Below are positions 33,815-41,139 of a stretch of DNA of 64,000 nt, piece by piece; position 1 is the first letter of the stretch, and each line of letters begins with the position of its first letter. This stretch comes from CAZFZT01 sp964523675 (GTDB lineage Bacteria > Planctomycetota > Phycisphaerae > Phycisphaerales > SM1A02): assembly GCA_964523675.1 (NCBI GenBank), contig CAZFZT010000001.1, positions 70,067 to 134,066 of the forward strand. The letters are read 5' to 3'. The translations under genes and the position numbers were made by a program. Below the pieces are notes generated by a model, which searched no databases, was not told the DNA's origin, and saw only the letters and a program-made list of their open reading frames with translations.

Positions 33815-34852
33815 ATGTTTGACATCGTACGAATTCATTGGCCACTAAGGGGATGGTTTCTGGTACTAGGTTCCGCAGCATTTGGTATTCTACATGGCCT
33901 GAACATGTGGCACGCTTGGCTGTGGCCGCCCAGTGTCTTCGACAGCCTAACGGGCAATGTCTTATTAGGCTCTGTGATTTTGTTTCTCCCATGGGGAATT
34001 GCACTGAATCTGCGATGCCAGCGTGTTCTAGTATTAACATCGTGTGGTCTCATATGTGGATTGTTTAGCGCCCTGGGGTTCTGGTATGCCTCATCGATGA
34101 GTTCGCCACTGGGTGCTGCTGGTCTGATTCATCATCAGCCATGGATGCCGTGGGCTATAGCGATGTGTGCAACAGTCGGCGTGGCTGTTAACATGATCAT
34201 ACTATTCGTGGCGCGAAGCCTCGGTTATCGGGTCATCCAACAGACAGGGTGGCTCTGTACCAAGTGTGGTTACCATCTATACGACAGAAGATGCTCAGAA
34301 TGTGGATACATTTCACCGGACGAGCATTCTTCACATCCGCCTTACAAGGGCCAAGCACTGATGGCGATTGTCATAGTGACTGCCGCCTTTTTACTTGCAT
34401 GTATGTTGTGGCAGCCTCCGCATAAAGGTCGCAGCATGTTCATCATGGAGCATGGGAGCACCGGTAGCTTTCATGGGCACATGTATGGGGCTAATGGCGT
34501 ACCGACATGGGCCGCCGTGGGCGTCTTTGTCAGCCTTGAAGAACCGAATATGGTGTTAACTTGGCTGCATGAAGACAGGCCGCAGCAAGGGCAGCCATAT
34601 TCCCAGATTCAAGTCATGTCGACTCTTACGGCACCGGCTGGAAATGTGCTTCCCGTACCTGGTGACCCCGTGATTATAATAGATATCTACAACCGTGACG
34701 TCGCTACACTGTTGCTCGACTATGGAATAAATGATCGAACAAAACAACTCATCCGTGATGTTGCCGTCGCTGAAGGCTGGCGCCCAGTGTTGCCCTCAAG
34801 GCGAGTAGTTATAGTGCAACCTGAAGTGGTTGGGATCGGCGAGATTGATTGA
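33815..34852 (+). CDS. Multi-pass membrane protein with zinc ribbon, partner of Rhs tip 1
   Basis: A 345-residue protein with about four N-terminal membrane helices (within 1-150), a cytoplasmic zinc ribbon (CTKCGYHLYDRRCSECGY, about 148-166), one further helix (about 187-203) and a C-terminal extracytoplasmic domain of about 140 residues. It begins 8 nt after Rhs tip 1 and is clearly poorer in G+C than the flanking housekeeping genes, as is the matching partner of tip 2. The ribbon is the lineage type found at 13119-13766. Position and pairing suggest an immunity, anchoring or export partner for the tip; nothing in the sequence proves it. Confidence 0.75.
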   Translation: MFDIVRIHWPLRGWFLVLGSAAFGILHGLNMWHAWLWPPSVFDSLTGNVLLGSVILFLPWGIALNLRCQRVLVLTSCGLICGLFSALGFWYASSMSSPLGAAGLIHHQPWMPWAIAMCATVGVAVNMIILFVARSLGYRVIQQTGWLCTKCGYHLYDRRCSECGYISPDEHSSHPPYKGQALMAIVIVTAAFLLACMLWQPPHKGRSMFIMEHGSTGSFHGHMYGANGVPTWAAVGVFVSLEEPNMVLTWLHEDRPQQGQPYSQIQVMSTLTAPAGNVLPVPGDPVIIIDIYNRDVATLLLDYGINDRTKQLIRDVAVAEGWRPVLPSRRVVIVQPEVVGIGEID

Positions 34853-35460
34853 TCTTGAGGGACAGTCGTGACAACCTCCGCTTCATCGCCGACGGCGCGG
34901 TGCGCGTCGGCCGAAAACCCGGAAAACCTGAGGAAAACCTGGCAATTCGCATTTGTTTTGGGCAAGGACTGCCGTGAGATGGAGGAATCAAAATGGGGAA
35001 AACAGGGGAAAACAGGGACAGGTTCGAACGCCACGAAGATAAGTTGAGAAAACAGGGACGTTTCCCAATTATGACCCTGTCGCATCGACACCGCCCGCGG
35101 GATCAAGCACCCCGCCGCCTCTGATCAGAATCGCTGCCTGCTCCGACATGCCCTCCATGATCCGGCCGATCCCACCGTACACGCGCATCGCGTCCCATCA
35201 TGAAAACCCAAAGTGTGAGATCGGCTGAACTCAGCCCGTCCACAGCGCCGTTCAGCGCGCAAACAGCGGTCATCTATCGCCGATTCTGGGCGATGAGCGG
35301 GGAAATAGTGAAAATCAGCGGCTGATTCTCACTATTCACCACCTGAAGATCGCCGATCGCGCATTGAAATCTGACCTTGGCGCGCAGCTCCCACTGCAGG
35401 CGCAATCATCGCCAGTAGTCACAACTTGGCGGATACGGCGGATCGTCCTATATTGATAGC
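34853..35460. other. 608-nt gap in the Rhs island with short repeats and a hairpin
   Basis: No acceptable gene. It contains AAAACC/AAAACAGG-type direct repeats at 34915-34942, GGGGAAAACAGGGGAAAACA at 34995-35022 and GAGAAAACAGGGACGTTTCC at 35046-35065. The AAAACAGGGACAG motif is one I associate with edges of REP/IS200-type elements in planctomycetes. A 33-nt near-perfect palindrome follows at 35304-35336. The Rhs frame of tip 2 is open from about 35419, reading LGGYGGSSYIDSV before the GTG. Confidence 0.55.
35304..35336. repeat. 16-bp near-perfect palindrome (hairpin)
   Basis: AATAGTGAAAATCAGC, a central G, then GCTGATTCTCACTATT. The arms are reverse complements with a single mismatch at the ninth position. 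It lies about 125 nt upstream of Rhs tip 2. There is no T-tract, so a classical terminator is unlikely. A recombination site or the core of a lost small element are alternatives. Confidence 0.7.
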
Positions 35461-36447
35461 GTGGTTCTCAGAGATCGAGATGCGAACACCGACTGGGACG
35501 AAGAGTCCGACGGCGTTCTGGAAGAGCGCACCTACTACTGCCAGAACTGGCGGCATGATGTGGTCGCGCTGATCGATGATGCGGGCGCGCAGGTGCAGCA
35601 GGTGCGCTACTCTGCGTACGGCGTTCCCTTCGGCCTTCCTGCTGGCGATGTCAACTCGGACGGCGATGTGACCAGCGCTGACGACACCGCAATCTCGAAC
35701 TGGATCAGCGGCAGCGCGTACGACGTGCGCGGCGACATGGACCTTGACGGCAGGGTTGACAATGCTGATCGCACCGCGCTGCAATCACGTATCGGCGACT
35801 CGCTCGGCAGGGGAGTGCTTGCGCTCGCAGTCGACCATTCCGGGGGCGGCGGCGGAAACCGCAAGGGCTACGCGGGTTACGAAGGTGACTTCTCACGCGA
35901 CGGCTTCTGGCACGTAAGGCATCGTGTGCTGGACACCGAACTCGGGCGATGGACGCGCCGCGATCCGCTGGGGTATGTGGATGGGGTGAATATGTATACA
36001 TATGTTCATTCACGCCCTCATGTGATTTATGATCCGTTTGGGCTGTATGCTTGCGGGGATGATGATCTCGCGGATGCCTTAGAATGCGGCTCGTGGGTTC
36101 GAATCACAACGATTGAATGCGTCGGCTTCCTGCTGTGGTGGTCTATCGGGTGCGATTGCATTTGGGGGCTTCCCGACATTGTGGAGAGCCTGGAATTAAT
36201 TACGGTTCCTAGCAATTGTGAGGAGTGTGTCAATGCCAGCACCTATTCGTGTTTGGACGGATGCGAACCAAAGGACGACGGCGCAGGCTCATATCCTGAG
36301 CAGGCGGATTGCGAACAGCGGGAGATAATCAATATCGGACCAGGTACAGTTTACAATTACCCCTGTCCATGCACCATTGTTATCATAGGGCGATGGTCAC
36401 ACCGTTATCTGATCACAATTGGTGTGTGCAAGCGCTCCCCCGAATGA
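35461..36447 (+). CDS. Orphan Rhs-core tip 2 with embedded dockerin and different Cys-rich tail
   Basis: A 328-residue counterpart of tip 1. Core residues 4-60 and 134-194 and the dockerin at 61-113 (DVNSDGDVTSADD and DMDLDGRVDNAD) are about three-quarters identical to tip 1, with many synonymous differences, so the duplication is not recent. After DPFGL the tail (195-328) is unrelated: acidic, with about 15 Cys (ECGSWVRITTIECVGF, NCEECVNASTYSCLDGCEP, YPCPCTIVIIGRW) and noticeably lower G+C. No signal peptide. A zinc-ribbon membrane gene starts 9 nt after the stop. The homologous core next to variable tails fits recombinational tip exchange with a full-length Rhs-dockerin gene elsewhere. Confidence 0.85.
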   Translation: MVLRDRDANTDWDEESDGVLEERTYYCQNWRHDVVALIDDAGAQVQQVRYSAYGVPFGLPAGDVNSDGDVTSADDTAISNWISGSAYDVRGDMDLDGRVDNADRTALQSRIGDSLGRGVLALAVDHSGGGGGNRKGYAGYEGDFSRDGFWHVRHRVLDTELGRWTRRDPLGYVDGVNMYTYVHSRPHVIYDPFGLYACGDDDLADALECGSWVRITTIECVGFLLWWSIGCDCIWGLPDIVESLELITVPSNCEECVNASTYSCLDGCEPKDDGAGSYPEQADCEQREIINIGPGTVYNYPCPCTIVIIGRWSHRYLITIGVCKRSPE

Positions 36448-36456
36448 GTTTATACC

Positions 36457-37125
36457 ATGCGGAGAATTGCTGCCGTATTTACATTCGTCTCGCTAATCAG
36501 TGTTACTGCCGCATGGTTAACATCGGCAATGCTTGCAGTTGTAGTTGCGCCAGGCCCTACTGCAGCACACGATGACTGGGTGGCAGCATGGCAAGGAATG
36601 TTAATTGACGGCGAATCGTGGATCATTAACGGGTATAGACGAACCGGAGCAGCGTATATTATAGCAATCAAATTAAGGACGGCAGTACGTAGTGAGCGAC
36701 ACCGTGACAAGGAAATTGCTAGAAGCGACATGCCACATTGGAGTAGCATGCGGCATAGTTTTACACAGCCTGTCTCAGGCACACCACTTATGCGCCACGA
36801 ATTCGCGTATGGGTGGCCAATGCTGGCCTTTTCCTATGTTGTGGAGTCTGGGTCTCAAATCGCGAATAGCTCGGCTCTTGGTGCGATTCGCGCACCCTCA
36901 TGGATGCACGTGTTAGGAAATGGAACATGGATACCGATGACGCCGATATGGTCTGGGCTCATCATGAATGCTGCACTGTACTTCGCTGTTATGTTGTGTT
37001 TCTATACTGGTATCAGACGGCTTGTGCGTGTGCGGAGACTAAAACAATCTAAATGCCTTCAGTGCGGATTTTACTTGGATCGGGGCATTGATCTAGGCTG
37101 TTCTGAATGCGGCTGGCGCCGGTGA
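36457..37125 (+). CDS. Two-helix membrane protein with C-terminal zinc ribbon, partner of Rhs tip 2
   Basis: A 222-residue protein: N-terminal membrane helix (about 9-30), an extracytoplasmic domain of about 130 residues, a second helix (about 168-188) and a ribbon tail CLQCGFYLDRGIDLGCSECGW, ending three residues later. The order is the same as in 13119-13766 and unlike the multi-pass partner of tip 1; only the ribbon is shared. It begins 9 nt after tip 2 and is AT-rich for this genome. Its stop overlaps the apparent start of an IS3 OrfB frame, placing the IS deletion junction immediately downstream. Confidence 0.75.
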   Translation: MRRIAAVFTFVSLISVTAAWLTSAMLAVVVAPGPTAAHDDWVAAWQGMLIDGESWIINGYRRTGAAYIIAIKLRTAVRSERHRDKEIARSDMPHWSSMRHSFTQPVSGTPLMRHEFAYGWPMLAFSYVVESGSQIANSSALGAIRAPSWMHVLGNGTWIPMTPIWSGLIMNAALYFAVMLCFYTGIRRLVRVRRLKQSKCLQCGFYLDRGIDLGCSECGWRR

Positions 37126-37970
37126 TTGTAGACTTGGGCAATCGTCTGCCATGTATGGTGAATCGAGCGAGATTCGCGTACGGAGTGAGCGAGCGTCGTG
37201 CGTGCCGGGTCTTGTCCCAGCCGCGCGCGACGCAGCGGTACGAATCGGTGGCTAACGACCAGGCATTGCTGCGAAGCCGGATCAGAGAGATCGCCAGCGT
37301 ACACGTGACCTGGGGGTACCCGCGGATCTGGGTGAAGCTCAGACGGGAAGGATGGAAGGTGAATTGCAAGCGTGTATATCGACTGTATCCCCAGGAAGGC
37401 CTGTGCGTTGGCCGTCACAAGCCGCGTCGGCATCGCAGCGCGGTGACTCGGCCAGAGGGGACGACGGCGCGAGCGGTGAACGAAAGCTGGTCGATGGACT
37501 TCATGTCGGATCAGTTGTTCGACGGCCGTCGGTTCAGGTTGTTGACGTTGGTGGATGACTTCAGTCGTGAGAGCCAGGCGATTGAAATGGACGGACGTCT
37601 GACGGGCGATCACGTGGTGGAGGCCCTGGATCGCATTGGTCAAGTTCGAGGGTTGCCGGAGAAGATCCGTGTTGACAACGGCAGCGAGTTCACAGGCAGG
37701 CGATTGGACCAGTGGGCGTACCTGAACCATGTGCGGCTGGACTTCAGCCGTCGTGGAAAGCCCACGGATAATGGGCTGATCGAGGCTTTCAACGGGAGAT
37801 TGCGTGCGGAATGTCTGAACGAGAACTGGTTCATGAGCATTGAGGACGCCCGGTTGAAGGTCGAAGCGTGGCGTCAGCATTACAATGAGGATCGACCACA
37901 CAGCGCCTTGGGGAACCTGGCCCCAAGGGAGTTCGCTGCATCAACGAGCCAGGCGAGCATGGCCGGATGA
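37107..37970 (+). CDS. IS3-family transposase OrfB (truncated element)
   Basis: An OrfB with N-terminal HTH_21-like segment (GVSERRACRVLSQPRATQRY), then the rve integrase core with the DDE triad: D in NESWSMDFMSD, D in KIRVDNGSEF and E in NGLIEAFNGRLRAECLNE, and the usual ending HYNEDRPHSALGNLAPREFA. The family is IS3, closest in feel to the IS407/IS2 type. OrfA, which would lie upstream and be joined by programmed frameshift, is missing, and the first 20 or so residues come from sequence at the deletion junction. The element is therefore unlikely to be active by itself. Confidence 0.88.
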   Translation: MRLAPVIVDLGNRLPCMVNRARFAYGVSERRACRVLSQPRATQRYESVANDQALLRSRIREIASVHVTWGYPRIWVKLRREGWKVNCKRVYRLYPQEGLCVGRHKPRRHRSAVTRPEGTTARAVNESWSMDFMSDQLFDGRRFRLLTLVDDFSRESQAIEMDGRLTGDHVVEALDRIGQVRGLPEKIRVDNGSEFTGRRLDQWAYLNHVRLDFSRRGKPTDNGLIEAFNGRLRAECLNENWFMSIEDARLKVEAWRQHYNEDRPHSALGNLAPREFAASTSQASMAG

Positions 37971-38067
37971 CGTTCGAAACTCACTCTGCGGCTGGTACAG
38001 GAATGGGTACAAGCGCAACCCCCAACCGACTCTCATAACGGCTGGTACATAAAACGGGGGCAGGTCA
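37126..38067 (+). mobile_element. IS3-family remnant lacking its left end and orfA
   Basis: It contains orfB and a right terminal repeat ending in AAAACGGGGGCAGGTCA at 38051-38067, which is typical of IS407-type ends (TGACCTGCCCCC at the mirror end). No left terminal repeat or orfA is visible between the zinc-ribbon gene stop (37125) and orfB. The right end abuts Rhs core sequence at 38068, so the IS had inserted in a third Rhs copy and a deletion then removed the IS left part and the 5' part of that copy. Confidence 0.8.
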
Positions 38068-38069
38068 AT

Positions 38070-38159
38070 CCGCTGGGATATGTGGATGAGGCGGGCTTAT
38101 ACGTGTACAGCTTATCACGCCCCACCATCGCCAGCGATCCGTCTGGTCGAAGGTGGTAA
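38070..38159 (+). pseudogene. Third Rhs tail fragment, interrupted by the IS
   Basis: Codons from 38070 read PLGYVDEAGLYVYSLSRPTI and then ASDPSGRRW before TAA at 38157. This is the end of an Rhs core (compare RRDPLGYVDG...SDPTGL in tip 1). Its upstream part is gone, and the tip stops after three residues. It shows the island once held at least three Rhs tails. It lies tail to tail with purF, 41 nt away. Confidence 0.85.
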
Positions 38160-38200
38160 GCCGCCGGAAAAGCATAAGAAGATTGCTATTGCGGGCTGGC

Positions 38201-40201
38201 TCAATACGCTCGAACGTCGGCTGCTTTGCGCCAGTTGAGGTAGGAGGTGTTGAGGACGCGGTAGCCGCCGGGCGTAGGGTAGTTGCCGGTGAAGTACCAG
38301 TCGCCTTTGTGGTGTGGGATTGCGCTGTGCAAACCCGCGATGTCCTGATAGATGACCCGGACGAACGGAGGATCGCTCGCGGTCTTCAGATGGGTCGGCG
38401 TGACCAACTCGGAAATCTTGCTCGACATTTCCTCAAGGGTGAAGCGATCATAGATTTCACGTACGTAATTGCGCATTTTACGAGGCGGCAAATGTGCCTG
38501 ATCGATGCACTTGCGTTCGACATCCTCGAGCACCTGTTCCTCGCCGCGTTCATGGAGAAGCGCGACGGCAGCTTCAAAGGCAATGAATCGCCCGAGTTGG
38601 CTCATGTCGATGCCGTAGCAGTCTGGATACATGATCGGCGGTGCGGAAGATGCAATGATGATTCTGGCAGGCCTGAGGCGGCTGAGGATCGTAATAATCG
38701 ATTCGCGCAGCGTCGTACCGCGCACAATTGAATCATCAAGTACGACCAGCGAGTCGGTGGGCTTCACAACACCGCGCGTTATGTCGTAGATATGCAGGAC
38801 GAGGTCGCGCCGCGCAGCGTCATGGGTAATGAAGGTTCTGAGGCGTTGATCCTTGTGGGCGATCTTTTCCGTGCGCAGGCGGCCGTTGAGCAGCCGCGCG
38901 ACCTCATCACGCGAGGCGGCGCCTGATTCGATGGCTTGCCAAAGGTCGTGCTCGCGCTGCTGACGCGTAAGACGCTCGATCTCCTCGATCAGCCCCATGT
39001 ACGCAGATTCAGCGGTGTTGGGAATGAAAGAAAAGACGGCGTTCTCGACGGCGGCGATCGAGATGCGCGTCGGTGCGGAAGCAGGGGCACTTGCCGCTGA
39101 GCGCCCTTCCGAGCAAATCTTGCCGCACGTGAGGGCGTTCAGCACCTTTGGCGCGAGATTGCAGCCGAGCGCTTTGCGTTCGTTATAGATGTCGGGATCG
39201 TTGCCGCGGCTGAAGTAAATGCGCTCGAAGGTACATTGCCGCTCTTCTCGCAGCTCGGTGAACTGCTCGTGCCGAATCTCGCCGCTGCGTTTGATTGAAA
39301 GCATGTGGCCGGGCTTGATGGGCTCAACGCGGTCGATATCGACATTGAACACATTCGCCAGCGCCGCTCGCTCGGATGCCGCCGCCACCACTTCGTCGTC
39401 GATATAGAAGTAGCCGGGACGAATTCCGCTCGGATCGCGGACGATGAAGGCATCGCCATTGCCGACAAGGCCGGCAAACACATAACCGCCATCCCAATCG
39501 GTTGAGGCCTTCTGCATGACTCGCACAAGGTCGAGTTCTTTGGAGACTTCCTGTGCGAGTTGCTTGCCCTCAAGCCCGCGAAATGAGCCGGGGCCCATTG
39601 TTGCCACGAGGTGGTCGTGTTCGCGGTCGAGAAAGTAGGCGATACGTTCCAGAATCACCTGGGTGTCGGATTCACCGACCGGGCTGAGCCCATCCTCCAC
39701 CAACCGATTGAACAGCTCGGTGGAGTTGGTCATGTTGAAGTTGCCTGCTATGGCAAGGTTTCGGCTGGCGACGGTGCTCTTCCTGACATAGGGGTGGCAA
39801 TTGAGCTTCCCCTGTGTTGAGTAGGTTGCGTAGCGCAGGTGCCCGAGGTAGAGGTCACCAAGGAACTCACACGCGCGCTTCATGCCGGCGTCATCCATGG
39901 ACCAGCCGCATTCGGACGCATGACGCTGCAGGATGTCGCGCATCACGACGTCAAACACTCGTTCAATGGCGTTGTGCCGATCGGAGCGTACACGGCGAAG
40001 GTATTCCTCCCCTGGCGGCATATCGAACTTGACGGTGGCGATCCCGGCCCCGTCCTGCCCCCGATTGTGCTGCTTTTCCATCAGCAGGTACAGGCGCCGG
40101 AGGCCCCAGCCCGGGTCGCCGTACCGATCGCGGTAGTAGGTCAGCCCCTGCCGCAGTCTCACGAGGGCTACGCCACATTCATGGCCGAGGAAATCACTCA
40201 T
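38201..40201 (-). CDS. purF: Amidophosphoribosyltransferase
   Basis: PurF makes 5-phosphoribosylamine from PRPP and glutamine, the first step of purine synthesis. A short propeptide precedes the Ntn nucleophile Cys9 (SDFLGHECGVALVRL). The glutaminase half shows LGHLRYATYST, AGNFNMTN and RGLEGK; the PRPP motif is VVLDDSIVRGTTLRESI. At 666 residues it is longer than the 470-510 of E. coli or Bacillus PurF, with additions in both halves; long forms exist in some phyla. ATG 40201 is taken because conserved sequence starts there; the frame continues to 41023 through a shadow of the next gene. It stands alone, away from other pur genes. Confidence 0.92.
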   Translation of the reverse strand: MSDFLGHECGVALVRLRQGLTYYRDRYGDPGWGLRRLYLLMEKQHNRGQDGAGIATVKFDMPPGEEYLRRVRSDRHNAIERVFDVVMRDILQRHASECGWSMDDAGMKRACEFLGDLYLGHLRYATYSTQGKLNCHPYVRKSTVASRNLAIAGNFNMTNSTELFNRLVEDGLSPVGESDTQVILERIAYFLDREHDHLVATMGPGSFRGLEGKQLAQEVSKELDLVRVMQKASTDWDGGYVFAGLVGNGDAFIVRDPSGIRPGYFYIDDEVVAAASERAALANVFNVDIDRVEPIKPGHMLSIKRSGEIRHEQFTELREERQCTFERIYFSRGNDPDIYNERKALGCNLAPKVLNALTCGKICSEGRSAASAPASAPTRISIAAVENAVFSFIPNTAESAYMGLIEEIERLTRQQREHDLWQAIESGAASRDEVARLLNGRLRTEKIAHKDQRLRTFITHDAARRDLVLHIYDITRGVVKPTDSLVVLDDSIVRGTTLRESIITILSRLRPARIIIASSAPPIMYPDCYGIDMSQLGRFIAFEAAVALLHERGEEQVLEDVERKCIDQAHLPPRKMRNYVREIYDRFTLEEMSSKISELVTPTHLKTASDPPFVRVIYQDIAGLHSAIPHHKGDWYFTGNYPTPGGYRVLNTSYLNWRKAADVRAY

Positions 40202-40372
40202 TGGGGGAGAGAAGGATACGCAACCTCCACGCGTGCTGCAATGTGGCTCTGACTTTCTGCCATGGCTAAGTCCGCCTGCTTGCCGTGTCGATCCTGAAGA
40301 ACGGCCGTTGCCGAGCATCGAACCACCGCTACAATGGCCCCTTCCCCCGCCTTGCCAAGAAGAGGTAGCAAC

Positions 40373-41119
40373 ATGGATCGTAATCGACTCACCGAAGTTC
40401 GCCGAACCGAGCAGACCGAAAGCCGCATCAACGAAGACTTCCTGGAGTGGCTCAAATCGACGGGTCTGACGCTGCTCGTGATTGTCATGGTGCTGCTTGT
40501 GGGTTACATGCTCTACGTGCGCTGGGACTCCAGTCGCATTGAGCACCGCAACAACGCGTGGATCGAGTATGCCTCGTCCGAGACGGCAGGTCTCCCCAGT
40601 GGCTTTCTTGCTGTAGCGGACCAATATGGCGATGTCGACTCGGTTGCGCTGCTTGCGAGGATTCAGGCCGGCCGCGCGTGGCTGGAGGCGGTGCAGGCAG
40701 GTCGACCGCTCGATGCGGCGGCAGGCAGCGTCGCAACGCTCTCGGAAGATGATCGTGATGTGTATCTCACTCGCGCGGATGAGGCGTTCCGCACCGTCCT
40801 CTCGAAAGATGACAAGAGCCGTGGTATGGCGCTGCTCATGATCAGCGCGCTCAACGGCCGGGCTGCCGTTGCCGAGGCGCGTGGCGAAATCGAGGAAGCC
40901 AAGCGCTTTTATGGTGAAGCCGCGGCGAGAGCTGGCGATGACTACCCGCATCTGCGCGATCAGGCCGAGCGGCGGGCGGAGACAGCGGCTGCTGTTGTCG
41001 AAGCTCCGGACCTGCCTGCGCAAGAGGACATCGCGGCTGATGATGGCGCAGCGGACGATGGCGCCTCGCCTGTCAAACTTGACGATTCGCTTCGCGACCT
41101 GCTTCTCACAGAGGATTGA
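40373..41119 (+). CDS. YfgM-like single-pass membrane protein with tetratricopeptide-type region
   Basis: A 248-residue protein with a cytoplasmic N-terminus (about 30 residues), one membrane helix (about 33-51, GLTLLVIVMVLLVGYMLYV) and a helical periplasmic part with TPR-like pairs (QAGRAWLEAVQAGRPLDAA; MALLMISALNGRAAVAEARG). The layout and the final Ala/Asp-rich tail resemble YfgM, a periplasmic TPR protein that works with SecYEG and outer-membrane assembly; similarity in sequence is weak. ATG 40373 follows GAGG at a suitable distance. It is divergent from purF and directly upstream of the RluA-type gene. Confidence 0.75.
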   Translation: MDRNRLTEVRRTEQTESRINEDFLEWLKSTGLTLLVIVMVLLVGYMLYVRWDSSRIEHRNNAWIEYASSETAGLPSGFLAVADQYGDVDSVALLARIQAGRAWLEAVQAGRPLDAAAGSVATLSEDDRDVYLTRADEAFRTVLSKDDKSRGMALLMISALNGRAAVAEARGEIEEAKRFYGEAAARAGDDYPHLRDQAERRAETAAAVVEAPDLPAQEDIAADDGAADDGASPVKLDDSLRDLLLTED

Positions 41120-41139
41120 TCGTACTCAATGGAAGCGGC

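Noticed and set aside
32679..38159. Integrase-type island with att repeats at tRNA-Glu
   Set aside because: No duplicate of the tRNA 3' end and no integrase gene in the window; the Rhs array may be next to the tRNA by chance or by homologous recombination.
40202..41023. N-terminal extension of purF by about 270 codons
   Set aside because: The extension is antisense to the YfgM-like gene and lacks conserved sequence; PurF motifs start at 40201 with the propeptide and Cys9.
41116..41139. TTG start of the RluA-type gene, overlapping the previous gene by 4 nt
   Set aside because: Kept as an alternative only; GTG 41140 is a more common start codon and gives a comparable N-terminus.
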